Assembly: GCF_964204645.1 (NCBI RefSeq)
Contig: NC_134032.1
Span: 4,306,916-4,370,915 of the forward strand
DNA from: Tubulanus polymorphus
Lineage: Eukaryota; Nemertea; Palaeonemertea; Tubulaniformes; Tubulanidae
Direction of reading: 5' to 3'
DNA length: 64,000 bases
Part shown: positions 1 through 11,254 of the stretch, in pieces
How the letters are laid out: every line of letters starts with the position of its first letter
Numbering within the stretch: the first letter of the stretch is position 1
Translations under genes and position numbers: made by a program
The notes under the pieces: model-generated
What the model was told of the DNA's origin: nothing
What the model saw: the letters and a program-made list of their open reading frames with translations, nothing else
Databases searched by the model: none

Positions 1-1607
1 ATTAGTTCTGGATAATCAGATTTAATATATAACCCGAAAGCTGCAGCTGATTGATGAATCTTTTTAATAGTATTTGTTTTTGGTGGTTCATCTGAAAAAT
101 CATTTTCATTAGAATTTAATTTCTTTCTTTTATAATATATTTCTTTTCTATCTTGATTCAAAATCTCCATATATAACAAATGGAACTTTATTTTTGTAAT
201 CATATTTTTTGAATTCTAATATTTTATCCTTTTCATTTGGTACAACTAATTTACAATAATCATGATTTTCACATAATTGTTTATGATTTAATAATGTACT
301 TTCATTACTGAATTTATGTAAACATTTTCTACATAGATATATTTTATTATGGTGATCACTTTCTGTTCTAAAGAATAAATCTATTTGTTTAATCCACATA
401 TAATGATTCTCATAATATAGTATATCTATAACATCATTTGAATCATAATCTTTTGATAGATATAAAGGTTCCAATGTATAATGTTTTATGTTGTTACCTT
501 TTGTATTTGGTAATTTGATTAAATCAAATACATTTATCTTTATATTATTATCTCTTTCTATCTTTGGGATGTTTTTAATTATAACAGGATACTTATCTAT
601 CTTATAATTATTTTCAAATGGTTTATAATTTGTTAATCTAAAACTATGTGTAATATCTTCTGTTGGATGTAAACAACTTATTATAGCCCATAGAAAACAT
701 TTATCATCTTCATTTTGTACATTTATTACAGCATTAGTTTTAAATGGTAATTTGATATAACTTGATCCATTTATACTATCATCTTTATAATATGATACAT
801 TATTTTCATCTATTGGTTTCGATTTAGTTATCTTATTATATTTTGTGTTATAAACATGTAAAGTCATAAATATTATCTCATCAAATATTAAACCAGACCC
901 TTCTCTTCTATTTTAGTTTTTACTTCATTATAACATTTATCTAATTTATCATCTATATGTTGTTTAGATATAATATGTTGTGGATGAGAATTTATATTAT
1001 ATATTGGTTTATCTTCAGATTTTATAAATTTAACTTTAGAAGATATACTAATTTTAGGGTATTCAACATCAGTTATTATTTTTATTATTTCTTTCATAAT
1101 TTCTAAATGTTTTTCATTTTCTTCTAATGTTTTTCCTTCATGAAATTTAAACTCGATAGCTGCTGGGCCAATATCACTTTTAAATGCTTCGGTTATCTCT
1201 ATATCTTTTTTATTATCTAATTAATTAATATAATTTCTTACATCTACCATGTATGGTCTTTTATTGTTTAATTTATTTTTTATGCTTTTAATTGTCTTCT
1301 GTTTCTTATCATTATCTTTATCAAAATAATCTTCACCAAAAATATCATTTTTCTTATTTCTAATATGACTTTTAGATTTTAAATGTTCATTATAATATCT
1401 TTTATCACTGAATGATTGATTACATGTATCACATTTATATGTTTCTTTTTCATTCTTTAATTCATCTAATTTAGTTTCTAATATATCATCTTCATATTCT
1501 AGTTTCAATTTATTCTCTAAATGTGTTTTAGTTTTATTGTGTCTTGATTTTTGGGATTTATCTATATTGATATTACATGTTGGGCAGTAGTACTTATTTG
1601 CTTCCAT
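1..1607 (-). pseudogene. Polinton/Maverick-like B-family DNA polymerase remnant with N-terminal C2H2 fingers
   Basis: This minus-strand coding block runs off the window's left edge. It is seen as three ORF pieces (1607-1221, 1097-888, 867-148) with coding potential between them in shifted frames. The first piece starts with two C2H2 fingers, one with CPTC near its start and one with CDTC followed by HLKSKSH. The third contains the NEDDKCFLW block common in protein-primed polymerases of Polintons and related virus-like elements, a CRKC...H zinc motif, and FVIYGDFES, which matches the Exo I (DxE) motif of the proofreading domain. After about 150 the frame shifts again and similarity continues to the edge. 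Polymerase palm motifs lie outside the window. Composition is extremely AT-rich and the protein is rich in Lys, Asn, Ile and Asp, unlike the GC-rich DNA after 2.0 kb, which suggests a foreign insertion. At least two frameshifts make it a dead copy. The Polinton versus related virus assignment is inferred. Confidence 0.7.
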
Positions 1608-1843
1608 TTTAATATCAAATTATTTTTTTAAATTGATTTTAGAAGTTCAATGATTTATATCATGTATTATTTCAATCACACTTTACTAACACTTTTAATG
1701 TTTAAAAATCTAACTCATACAAATATAAATATTGAAATAATGTTGTAAATATATCTATATATCTATTCTATAAGAGCTCGTTAATTACTCGTTACTTATA
1801 TATGTTATTCATTTATATTTTATTCATATATATGAATATTTTA

Positions 1844-2034
1844 AGAGTAATAGGGGTAATAGGCTTTCATATCAAAGGTTGAAGGGGCGAGTGAGTAAAA
1901 AAATGAAAATAATAATAATTTACAGTTGAATTAGGAGTGTGCGCGACTAATTCAACTGTAAATTATTATTTTCATTTTTTTACGAGCTCGACCCTTCGAC
2001 CTTTGGTATGAAAGCCTATTACCCCTATTACTCT
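1844..2034. repeat. 191-bp imperfect hairpin (inverted repeat)
   Basis: The left arm starts AGAGTAATAGGGGTAATAGG and the right arm ends in its complement CCTATTACCCCTATTACTCT. The arms are about 85-90 bp with a loop of about 12 nt (GAGTGTGCGCGA) and only a few mismatches or indels. It sits at the junction between the AT-rich polymerase remnant and GC-richer DNA. It could be a palindromic MITE or the terminal hairpin of the virus-like element. No target duplication was recognised. Confidence 0.85.
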
Positions 2035-2188
2035 GGTCTAACTCAATTTGTCCATTCGTCTCGTGTAGGCGGAGACCTCACCAACAAAGTGATGACACCC
2101 AGCACCAGTCATTACTTCCGTTAGCTGCTTCGAGCGTCATCGCTAAATTTATTTTTTGTAGTTTTTTTTACATTTTTAGTAATCTTTA

Positions 2189-2353
2189 GCGTTCAAAGTG
2201 ATCGGCCTGGAAAAGTTAATCAGATGGCTGTCCGGGAGGCTGGGGTTCCGTCAAGAGATCGGCGTCGACGAAGCGAAGCTCGACAAACTGGCCGACGCAC
2301 TGAAGCAAGTGAAAAGATCGACGTCCGTGGACATCGCAAAGCGTTCGCTCGAG
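2189..2353 (+). CDS. Terminal exon of an unidentified gene (C-terminus, about 54 aa)
   Basis: A pyrimidine-rich stretch ending TCTTTAG precedes an open frame that begins about 2189 (FKVIGLEKLIRW) and ends with TAA at 2351-2353 (DIAKRSLEK). Third codon positions are strongly GC-biased, and the peptide is a plausible amphipathic helical C-terminus (VDEAKLDKLADALKQVK). A consensus AATAAA lies downstream at 2782-2787. I do not recognise the family and no upstream exon was found, so this may be a captured or broken 3' end. The overlapping antisense frames at 2220-2691 look like shadows of this GC-rich exon. Confidence 0.4.
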
Positions 2354-2638
2354 AAGTAAGTAACGGCCGGCAGGCACTAGCTATCATCGGCGTCTCGCTC
2401 GATAACAACTGAGTCCAGACACTAAATGGATGAGTACAGCACCAAGTATCTGAGTCTCGAAGGAGAACGGTCATAGCGGATTTTGCTATATACGTGGAGG
2501 TGCCCATCGGGCAGTTCAGGTCGCGTACGCGTTCCGACAGCGTCAGGCGATCGAGGCCGGTCAATGACCGGTCCGCGGAGGCCCTCCCCGTAGGATACCC
2601 TAACAGCAAGATGCCTCGCCGGGTTGCGAAGCTTCCTT

Positions 2639-2750
2639 CGACCATTTGACATTAGATTAGTTGACCAATTGCCATCACATTGATTGACCACTTGACATTA
2701 GATGAGTCGACCAATTGCCACCAGATTGGTTGACCATTTGACATTAGATT
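2639..2750. repeat. 46-bp tandem repeat, about 2.4 copies
   Basis: Units start at 2639, 2685 and 2731 with exact 46-bp spacing. The unit opens with YGACCAYTTGACATTAGAT and contains GACCAATTGCCA. It lies in the putative 3' UTR between the stop at 2353 and the AATAAA at 2782. Confidence 0.9.
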
Positions 2751-2781
2751 ATTTTCTTTTTTGGCTGAATCTGTTAGTGTA

Positions 2782-2787
2782 AATAAA
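2782..2787 (+). promoter_or_regulatory. Putative polyadenylation signal AATAAA
   Basis: This is a canonical hexamer 430 nt after the stop codon at 2353. It supports that reading frame being a 3'-terminal exon, although AATAAA is frequent by chance in AT-rich DNA. Confidence 0.35.
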
Positions 2788-5412
2788 GTGCATTGAATTT
2801 GACCATCTGGTCAAACAGCGCGTTCTTGAGAAGGTGTCCGGGTATCCGGGTGTCCGCGTTATTCAAATAGCCCTTGATGTGAGCAGGATTGAATAAGATT
2901 CTGAAAGAATAAGTGGTACATTCACCGATACCTAATTATCATGTCACTATAAACTTTAATAGTCATTTCATGCTCAGTTACCATATGTTGGTTAAATTCA
3001 ATCAGCACATGCCAGTAGTAAATGAAAACGGAAGATAAGGTTTTCCGCTTTGATGAGGATGCTGATATTGAATTTGAACAGTATGCACTTACTATTTATT
3101 TTTGTTTGCCACATTGCTGCTGCTATTTCCATGGTTGCCTCAAGATTATATCCTAAGCAGTCAATTGCAGGTATTAAGTTTAGGTGTTAAGATATGGAAT
3201 CCAGTAGTTCTCTTCCTTCTATCCAAAGCTACTTTTTTCGGAGTAACATCTAGATCTCAGAAAGTCACTATGTTCTACTCTGTACAATACATATTCTACT
3301 ATGTATGGTACATTCTTGGAAAAGTTTGAACGTGTTTTGCCTGATTATTTTTGCTGTAAAAATGCAAAATAGTGTTGTAGTAAATTGTACGAATGCGACC
3401 ACTTGTGGAATAGTGTACAAGGACAATCAAATCAATGATAAATAAAGCAATGATGTATTTTAATATAATATTGATAATAATAATTGGTTTTCTACCTGGT
3501 CAAAATGTATAACATATAATTCCAAACATGTGTAGTATTACACATTAAGAGATCATCAAAAAATGCTTGTGGGTCATCTGGGATAAATCTTGTAAGTAAT
3601 GAGTGAGTGAGCTTCAAGTCACCTTAGAAATTCTGTATATGAATCATATGTTGAATTGCAGCATGAAGCCTATACATACGAGATTGCCTGTTATCATTTT
3701 ATTCTGATGAATATGGCTAGCATCCATATATATCCATATGTGGCGAAAATTCTCTATATCTTGGGTGGGTTGGACCACAAAACATTGGTCTATTATGAAA
3801 TCAGACTATGTATTTATGACTTATGTTTTAGACTATGTATCTCGGAATGGCCTTAAGCAATTCTTTTCTCATTGTTTCTTTTTAGGTGTTCATATTCCGG
3901 GACAGGGCTGAGTGTCCTGCGGCGATGTTTCGGTATCTTTTCTGCTCAATTTCTTTCTGAGAGATTTTTGGCAGTTCTGTCAGATTCCAATTTTACGACC
4001 TGGGCAGGCCCCCGCGATGTTGGCCACGCCACATCGCGGTGATATTAGCGATTTCATGCCATTGTTTTATTCTCCACCTGCCTATTAGAGTGGTGTGTGT
4101 TCACCTTTGTATATTTGGAACCCAACTTCTTTGATTTCGCCGGGGAATTCTCCAGCCCTGCTCGTGTTTACGTTTGTTTTACGACACCGCTCGCTGGCGC
4201 AGCCTCACCTCCATGTGAGCGTTTTCGCGGTGGTGCAGTTTACTCCGGGTTATTTTGTAGTCAATATCTCCGTATCGGTCTTATAGTCGTCATTTTTCGC
4301 GTTCATCTTAAAATATTATAGAACTTAATTATATTTCTCGCGTCTTAAGTCTTTATTTGGGTTTTATCATTCGTCACGGTCGAATGATTTCCAGTGAACT
4401 ACTTCGTCCGCGGAGCGTATCACTGCTCCTCACGCTTGACTAAAAATTTTGCGCGATCGAGCTCATTGGCAACTTGGCTCTGGCGGAGCCCACTTAAGAA
4501 ATTCTTTCGTACTTCACAGTTTTATGAAGTCGAACGCTTCAAATCGTATAGATCATGTAAGAAGACGATTTCACTTTCTATTTAAGACACGGATCTCCGG
4601 GTCGTCTGACCCACGGGATCGCTGCGTGGTTTTTGACATCCTTCCCTCAGTGAATCCCGGGTGCCGACGCGCCCCAGGGCCATAGCGGCCGATAAAATCG
4701 TTACTTTCAATCCTGTAAATATTATAAATTCTCCATAAATTTGTTGTCTGTCTAAACTCGATCCTTTGACGATGCCATCCTAACGCTCTCGTAGTATAGT
4801 ATATATTCTGTGCTATCTTCGTAATCTTACTCCGAGATGTTATTTCAGCTGACCATGCCAATCGTCGTTAATTATTTGACGCTCCGTCGTAAATTTCTTA
4901 ACCGTTGATTAGCTACAACGCTCGTTTACTTAGACCTTATATTAGATACCCGCCGGAGTCCGCCGCACCATCGCAACCTTTTGACGTTCCGTCGTCTCTT
5001 TTATATGCAACCGCACATTGTCTATACCATTGAATATGTCACAAGCCAAAAAGGGGATATCTTTACATATCGAAATGTAAAGAAACAAGTTATTTTGCGT
5101 GCTGATATGATGTCCTCTCGGCATCGAGAACGATAAATTTTGTAATTATAGGAAAATATATATTTGATCAACCGTACTACATTCCAATCAAACTTCGAAT
5201 CTTGCGTTTATTTGATTTGCTTGCACTGGAAGGAAGGATGAGGATTTCTGTTGTTTTCCTGCTGCACCTAACCCATTGAGTTTTACATGAGGATCATTCC
5301 CCTATTGACCGTCCCTACTGACAACACTTAAGCATACGACTAGTTTGACAGATCTGGCATGAGTCGCAATTAGCTCCTGAGATTATGGGGGACAGCTATG
5401 TGCGAGAGAGCA
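2788..5412. other. No recognisable gene; GC-richer noncoding stretch with a small hairpin
   Basis: Only short ORFs without recognisable domains occur here. The part from about 3890 to 4860 is GC-richer than its surroundings. It contains a perfect 9-bp stem (CCGCGATGT at 4012-4020 with ACATCGCGG at 4031-4039). I see no exon, RNA gene or terminal repeat that I can support. Confidence 0.5.
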
Positions 5413-5427
5413 CTTGGAATCGGTGGT

Positions 5428-5615
5428 TCTAAACACCGACCAAAACCGTCCAATACCGCCTGAAACCGTCCAATACCGACCAAAAGCCGTCCAACACCGA
5501 CCAAAAGTAAAATTAGTACCGACCAAAATTGTAACAACCACCAAAAGTAGAATATGATACCGACCAAAACTAAGCCGAGTAAAATGATACCCGACATCGT
5601 CTGATACCGACCAAA
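5428..5615 (+). repeat. MULE left terminal inverted repeat with ACCGACCAAAA array
   Basis: The motif ACCGACCAAAA recurs at irregular 20-45 bp spacing, interleaved with CCGTCCAATACCG. The same motifs occur inverted at 10190-10306. Short repeated subterminal motifs of this kind are typical binding sites for a transposase, but that function is inferred. Confidence 0.8.
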
Positions 5616-5671
5616 AGAATTTTGAACTAATCGCACAGATAATTCTCAAAACAAGCTACGCGTGTCACTTC

Positions 5672-6175
5672 GATCACTGAGCGACCACAGTTCAATTTTG
5701 AATAGGTACCGAAACTGTTTAACTTTGTTAAATCTTTCACTACTTGAAAACTAATTCATGATCATTGGAAGGAATCACTCACTCACTCACTCAGTCACTC
5801 ACTCCGTAATTGGCGTATCAAAGCAAACACAACTGAGACAAGTAATTTTTGTTTCAATTATTCATATCCTAATAACTTGCTTTGATCATTATGTACTGAA
5901 CGACCACAGTTCAATTTTCAATAGGTAATTACAACTTTAGTCAGTTGCCTAAAGTAATTTAATATCTTTCACTTATTGAAAAACTAATTTATGATCATTA
6001 GAAAAATGATACCCGACATCGATTCACTCACTAACTCCGTAATTGGCGTATCAAAGCAAACGCAACTGAGACTAATTTTTGTTTCAATTTCCACAATAAC
6101 TTGCTTTGATCAAATTATTTACTGAACGACCACAGTTCAATTTTGAATAGGTAATTACAACTTTAGTTGCCTACT
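5672..6175. repeat. About 220-bp tandem repeat in the MULE 5' region, 2.3 copies
   Basis: The block GCGACCACAGTTCAATTTT or GAACGACCACAGTTCAATTT recurs near 5678, 5897 and 6123. Each copy is followed by AATAGGTA, and the first two also by CTCCGTAATTGGCGTATCAA. Units diverge by small indels. A CACT simple repeat lies near 5765-5800. The array sits directly upstream of the TATA box, so it may act in transposase promoter control (inference). Confidence 0.8.
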
Positions 6176-6201
6176 GTTAGTAATTACACTTTCTGTAATA
6201 C

Positions 6202-6209
6202 TATATAAA
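6202..6209 (+). promoter_or_regulatory. TATA box of the MULE transposase
   Basis: TATATAAA lies 53 bp upstream of the ATG at 6262, inside the element. Its position fits a core promoter with transcription starting around 6230. No direct evidence for the start site is visible. Confidence 0.6.
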
Positions 6210-6261
6210 GTCACAATTTTTAGACAGGGCCATCATTCATCGACAAAATTACGTAAAAACA

Positions 6262-9200
6262 ATGGCATCGAGAAAAATTCAACCCCGTCGTCGTAAGGTC
6301 CGTTGGCCTTGTAGTTTTTGCAGCCTGGAATGTAAAGATCATTCGATATATTGTCCCTTCTGTGAAATGTGGAGCCATTCAAGCTGGGAGAAAATATCAG
6401 CAAATATATTGGAAAGTCTTGGTGAACTGCCTGGAAATTATAGCTGCAACTCGTGCCGCCACGAAGAAAACGGTTCATTATCTTATGGCCACGCACTAAA
6501 ACGATTGGAAGAGTCTGCGATGAAAGGAATAAAAGGTCTAAAGGATGAAGCAAAAATGCTTACGTTACTTTTCCCTGACCAAGAGTCGAAAATGCAATTA
6601 TCCGTAGTTAAAGAGTCAGAACTTCAAGTCGATGGGTACAGCAAACACCTGCTAGATATGATCGGACCATCGTTCGAGGAAATGGAAATTGTCTATTTAA
6701 TTCAGTTTCCGTCGCACTTTCAGGAACAGAAGAATTGGCGACGGAACTGAGAGTACGAACTTGTATGGAAATGGTATTGAATTCAACATTCTATAAGAAC
6801 CATGGTAATTATGCTGACTTCCTAAAGTGTTCTCCTGAATTCGACACGGCATGTCTTGAAGCTGCCAAGAACCACTCATATTCTTCGATATTTACAGTTC
6901 AGGCATTGGCAACCGTTTTACAACGGCCAATAATGTCCGTGTACCCAGCAGTCAACGGAATTTTTTATCATTGCGCTAGAATACTTAATTGGAATTTTAA
7001 TCCAAGAGACAAAGGTATCGCCAAGAAAAGAAAACGACAAAATCAACAAGAAATCTATTTAATGTGGACTAAGTCGACTACAGATGAAAGGCCAAGAACA
7101 GATGAAACTTGGTTACCAAACCATTTCGTTCCACTATTGGAAAAAGAAAAGGCAATGAAGGAACGAAACATAGGGCCACCACCCGAGCAGAAACGAGTTG
7201 AACAACGTAAGAAAAGGAATGTCCATTTTACTCCAACCAAAAGAGAAAGTGAAATCGACGAAATGGCCGAAAAGCGGAGCCGAAATATCAGTCCAGTCCG
7301 ACGACACACATCAACACCAGAAATCAGCAACCAGTTTGAAAAGAAAACCGTTCCAGTCGAAGAGTTCAACCGAAGTGAATTTTTGACATCATCTCCGATT
7401 CTTGATGAATCGTGGGATTTATCACCGAAATCAAGTCTTGAGGAAAAGGATGAATTTCAGGAAACCGATGGACTGAATGCAAGTCGAAAAGTAAGAGAAA
7501 TCAGTATGTGTGTGGATGTCGAGGGAACGAATGAATTTTCAGTAATGTCAGAAGAAGTTATAGAAGATACGTCGATCAATTACCAACGTCTTCAGAACGG
7601 TCGTTTCCTTGATAGCATGGATATACTTGGTATTTGTGAAAACACAAAAAACACACCAAAATTAACTCAAATCCCATGTGGCGTTAAAGAAAATCTGTTT
7701 TACGTGCTCGACAATAGCCAGAATGTCGATAGGAGAAAGAAACAATATGAAAGTAATTTTACAGATGATTGCGGCGCTTGGGTATCGAGCTCGTCATCCA
7801 CAAAGAAAGTCCTCCTTTATCCCGAAGGTGATCGCTACAAAGTGACAGAACTAAAAAACAGTCTATATTGTACTAAAATCAAGGGTGAATGGTTACCATT
7901 GGAGCCGCAGCCAAATCGCGATGATATCGTTGATCTTCGTCGTTTCTACGCAACATTAAAACGAAAAAACGACTATAAGAAGCGCATTTCTTGGATCGAA
8001 AACGGACCAGCTAAATTCAACCAGACAATTTCTGTTGTTGAATACATCGGTGGATTCCCTACCACTAGAAGCGCTCATGGCCACGCAAAGCATTCAACAA
8101 ATGAATACATCCGCACGGCACCAGATAGAATCGAAACGATATGTAGAGAGGTTGAGAATAATAACCCAAGCACAGTATATCGGCAAATGGCTCAGGCGGA
8201 TGACTCGATCGATGCTCCACGTAATTTGAAGCAAGTCCTAAATGCGAAATATAAAGTCGACCGCGAGAAACGAGATGCCCAGACCGCAACAAAATCGAAC
8301 AGAAAAAATACAGCGGACGATATGCAAACAGTCATGAATATGATGGGAGAAAACAAATTCATAAATCGTACAACTAGACGGCAAACCACCAAATGTCATC
8401 CTGTACACCGATGAACAATTGCACGATGTTCGCAAGTTTTGTATTGAGGCCGAGCATCCTGAAGTTTTAGGTGTTGACCGAACTTTCAATCTCCGTCCGT
8501 GTTATCTAACACTTACAGTGCATAAAAATATCAACTTGTTACGCTGTAAAACTAATGAACCTCCAATTATGCTGGGCCCTATGTACCTACACTGGGATGG
8601 ATTATGTATTACTTACCAACGTTTTTTTTCCCCATCTTAGAGCGGCACTTGAAGGCGATATAACTACTCAGGTCGGATTTTCTGAGCTTTTAGTCGGTTC
8701 CGACGAAGAAACAGCGCTACTGAAAGCCATCAAACAAAGTTTTCCGAACGCCCAACAGGTATTATGTCATCGACATTTGGAAGAAAACGTCCGGAGACAC
8801 CTTCAACACAAGGTCGGGGCGAATGATAAAATAAAACACAATGTGATTAAATCTATATTTGGAAAAAACGGTATTTTTGATAGCGAAAGTGAATTTGATT
8901 TCGAGAACATGGTAATGAATATAAGAGAGAAGATCACGCGTGTAGTTCCAAATTTTCTATCTTATTTTGAGAAACTCGTTCCAAAACTTAAAAAGTATGT
9001 ATTTGAACCAAAATTAAGAAACCATTGGATTCCTACGAATTGGACAAATAACAATTGCGAGTCATTGAATCACGTTATTAAGATGGCGATAAACTGGAAA
9101 ATTCAGAAAGTGCCCGACTTAATTACAAAGTTCACGAGATCGTACGACTTCAGTATATTGACATGAGGCGAGCTTTACACGGCCAAGGAAATTACCAACT

Positions 9201-9447
9201 CGCCCCGAAATTGAGAAATTTTGCAGTCAGCCATGCAGTACGGGCAACAAAAACTAAAGATGAAAAAACAAAACATTTTGAAAAATTCATGAAATATAAA
9301 ACACCACGCAAAGTTAACAACTTAATCACCTCAACAGATGGTACTCTATGCATCCCAAAAACGGCTACAACTGCGAAGAAGCCCGGGCAGAGAAAGCGAA
9401 CCAAAAGTGAACGAACGACACCTGCTCGAAGAAAATTAGATATGTAA
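6262..9447 (+). pseudogene. MULE transposase with PHD-like finger, OTU domain and DDE domain (frameshifted)
   Basis: The segments are 6262-~6676, ~6677-~8390, ~8395-~8625, ~8625-~9130 and ~9130-9447, with four single-base-type frameshifts between them. One is in a T8 run near 8620. Domains in order: a Cys/His finger (CSFC, CPFC, WSH, CNSC, about residues 17-65; one PHD ligand position is Trp); an OTU-type cysteine protease fold with GNGNCLF (catalytic Cys codon 6690-6692) and the WLPNHFVPLL His motif (7122-7124); a long charged linker; then a MULE/RNase H-like core with D in LGVDRTFNL (8476-8478), D in VGSDEETAL (8702-8704), a CHRH motif, and E in NNCESLN (9059-9061). The C-terminus is basic. 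PHD-OTU-MULE order is known from animal MULEs. All OTU and DDE residues I can locate are intact, so decay looks recent and limited to indels. The start was chosen for its distance from the TATA box. Confidence 0.9.
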
Positions 9448-10184
9448 AGTTTGTTAATATAGATTGTAAATAAGATTTCTTAATCAACATTCATTTTGAT
9501 TTGTTTTTCAGTTATTCGGAAAGAGTTTGTCACATTTGATAGTAAAATTCTAATCATGGATTTGGCATTTGAAATGGGTTTATCCAATTGCATTCTACTG
9601 ATATGCTGTATCCTTACTCAAAATCAAAACTACTCTATTGTCCTAGCTCTTTAGTCATATATTTCAACTTGTGTGCTGGTAAGTGGACTCAATTATTCAT
9701 TTCTCAGTTTGATATATACTTGATATATTACCATGTTTTTTCTTTGTTTTAGAGTTAATCCTAAAGAAGTACCATGAATTTCTTTCCTCAATTTCAGCGA
9801 TGTTTCGGCGGTATGAAAATAAGTCAAACTTCGTAACTTTGCGCATCGGGCAGCATGGATGTTTTTCGGCGTCGAATGTGGTAGGTGGACTCCGTTCAAG
9901 GTTTATTCAATGCTGTGTTTATTATTTGACAACCCTTAAATAACTCGGTTTCATTTCTATGTCATTTCAGCAGGTTGAGGTCTGTTTGAGCGCTGTCTAG
10001 GAACACCCATGCATAACGATCGACTGACGCTAGAAGATTAAAATCGAATGTGCTTAATGTATAAAGTCTAATTGTGTATTTTGTAGATTGTATTTTGATC
10101 GGCTGTCAATAAAAATTTCAAAATTCGATTCGAGTTTTAATTCTTGATATTTATTCGGCTTTGGGAATGAAAATCTTCGGTTGG
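9448..10184 (+). other. 3' noncoding part of the MULE
   Basis: No convincing ORF lies between the transposase stop and the right TIR. An AATAAA at 10108-10113 could serve as polyadenylation signal for the transposase mRNA. Short Cys-poor ORFs on the minus strand look accidental. Confidence 0.4.
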
Positions 10185-10315
10185 GAGGATTTTGGTCGGT
10201 GTTTGGCAGCTTTTGGTCGGTATTGGACGGCTTTTGGTCGGTATCAGGCGGTTTTGGTCGGTATTGGACGGTTTTAGGCGGTATTGGACGGTTTTGGTCG
10301 GTGTTTAAGATTACC
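10185..10315 (-). repeat. MULE right terminal inverted repeat with TTTTGGTCGGT array
   Basis: This is the inverted counterpart of the left end. It holds several copies of TTTTGGTCGGT and GGTATTGGACGG, ending GGTCGGTGTTTAAGATTACC. It has more motif copies than the left end. Confidence 0.8.
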
Positions 10316-10515
10316 CCTTGGAATGGTGGTAGCCATATCCGCCGAGTAAACAACACTGCGAGTTTCGTCCCCACTGACTCGAATAGACACTTCACATTCA
10401 TGGCATGACGATTTCATTTATTTCATACACTGTGTACGAAGTTTGTTAGACAATTAATTTTCGTAGATTGAACAATTTCCAAGATTCACTCCCCTCTCCC
10501 AATTTCACTGCTCTT

Positions 10516-11100
10516 CTATATCAATATACTACATAGCAGCAGTATATGTGACATACACGCGTGTGAAGCATGAATATACGTAACAGGGCATGTGCTCATT
10601 CCGAAAGGAAATGTAGTTCCAACAACAAATGAGTAACTAAATAAACAAATAAGCAACGGATTCCGATGAAATTCAATAGGGTTAGAGATTCTATAACTGC
10701 ATTGAATGTTTTGAAAGTTCCGAACAGTAACTAAGCCTCGTTTGGAAGTTATTTTGTGCCAAAGGAAGAAAGTTTCATATGGACTTGGCAAATTGGACTT
10801 GGCTAAAGCGAAGGTCCATAAAAATCTACCCAACGAAGAGTAAAGATGAATGCCAAAGACTGAACTTAAAATCACCTTTGGTGTGGACCTCTATAGAATT
10901 TACAACACTAATAGATTCTTGCGCCAATTCAGATTGACGATGTGCATCGGAATCCTGGAAAGGCCAATCGTAAGGATCTGAAATAACCACGGAGGACCAA
11001 CATTTGACAAGGTTATTCAACTCGGCATAAGACAAATTTCAAGTTAGTAAGTCAGCTGGGTTATCGGCGGATGGGCAATATCGCCACGACTCAGAACCGA
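10516..11100 (-). pseudogene. BEL/Pao retrotransposon pol fragment (RNase H to integrase linker)
   Basis: Read on the minus strand from about 11089, the frame gives WRYCPSADNPADLLT, a hallmark of BEL/Pao polyproteins after the RNase H domain. After one TGA it continues LSYAELNNLVKCWSS. Further on, in a shifted frame, YSSLGRFLWTFALA matches the YSSLxKLLRVTA block that precedes the integrase zinc domain. At least one stop and one frameshift are present. No LTR was recognised. The fragment is probably a relic cut by later insertions. Confidence 0.7.
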
Positions 11101-11254
11101 GAATGAGTTTGAGACAAAGGCTCCTCATCGTGCAGCAGTTAAAGCTATCATCAGCTCTAACCTGGGGAGTGTTAACGAAGTAAATGGAGCTACTCGAGAC
11201 TGGGAGAAAACCAATGTTGTCTCAATCCCCGAAACAAGATACACGCATGATAGG

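Larger units (their letters stand above)
5421..10316 (+). mobile_element. Autonomous-type MULE DNA transposon (degenerate), about 4.9 kb
   Basis: The two ends carry matching inverted sequences. TAAACACCGACCAAAACCGT begins near 5430 and its complement ends near 10306, each followed inward by arrays of ACCGACCAAAA / CCGTCCAATACCG motifs. An 8-bp direct repeat CTTGGAAT lies at 5413-5420 and 10317-10324 just outside, and similarity continues as (C)GGTGGT. This fits the 8-11 bp target duplication of Mutator-like elements, although exact termini are uncertain by a few bases. The interior has one transposase gene (6262-9447) with its own TATA box. Four frameshifts in the gene mean this copy is inactive. 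It appears inserted next to BEL/Pao debris. Confidence 0.85.

Noticed and set aside
2220-2691. Two minus-strand ORFs of 141 and 89 aa
   Set aside because: They lie antisense to a GC3-rich exon and a 46-bp repeat, are rich in Arg and Ser as expected of antisense frames, and lack motifs.
3102-3856. Hydrophobic plus-strand ORFs
   Set aside because: T-rich DNA gives Phe/Tyr/Leu-rich frames; no splice context and no family.
4095-4861. Overlapping ORFs in the GC-richer 4.1-4.9 kb stretch
   Set aside because: All three frames are briefly open, with no domain or supporting splice site.
5370-5649. Two minus-strand 88-aa ORFs (GVGRLLVGIGRF, FGRYW repeats)
   Set aside because: They translate the MULE TIR motif array, not a gene.
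10054-10408. ORFs with NTDQKLPNTDQ and GRYWTV repeats
   Set aside because: They are translations of the right TIR array.
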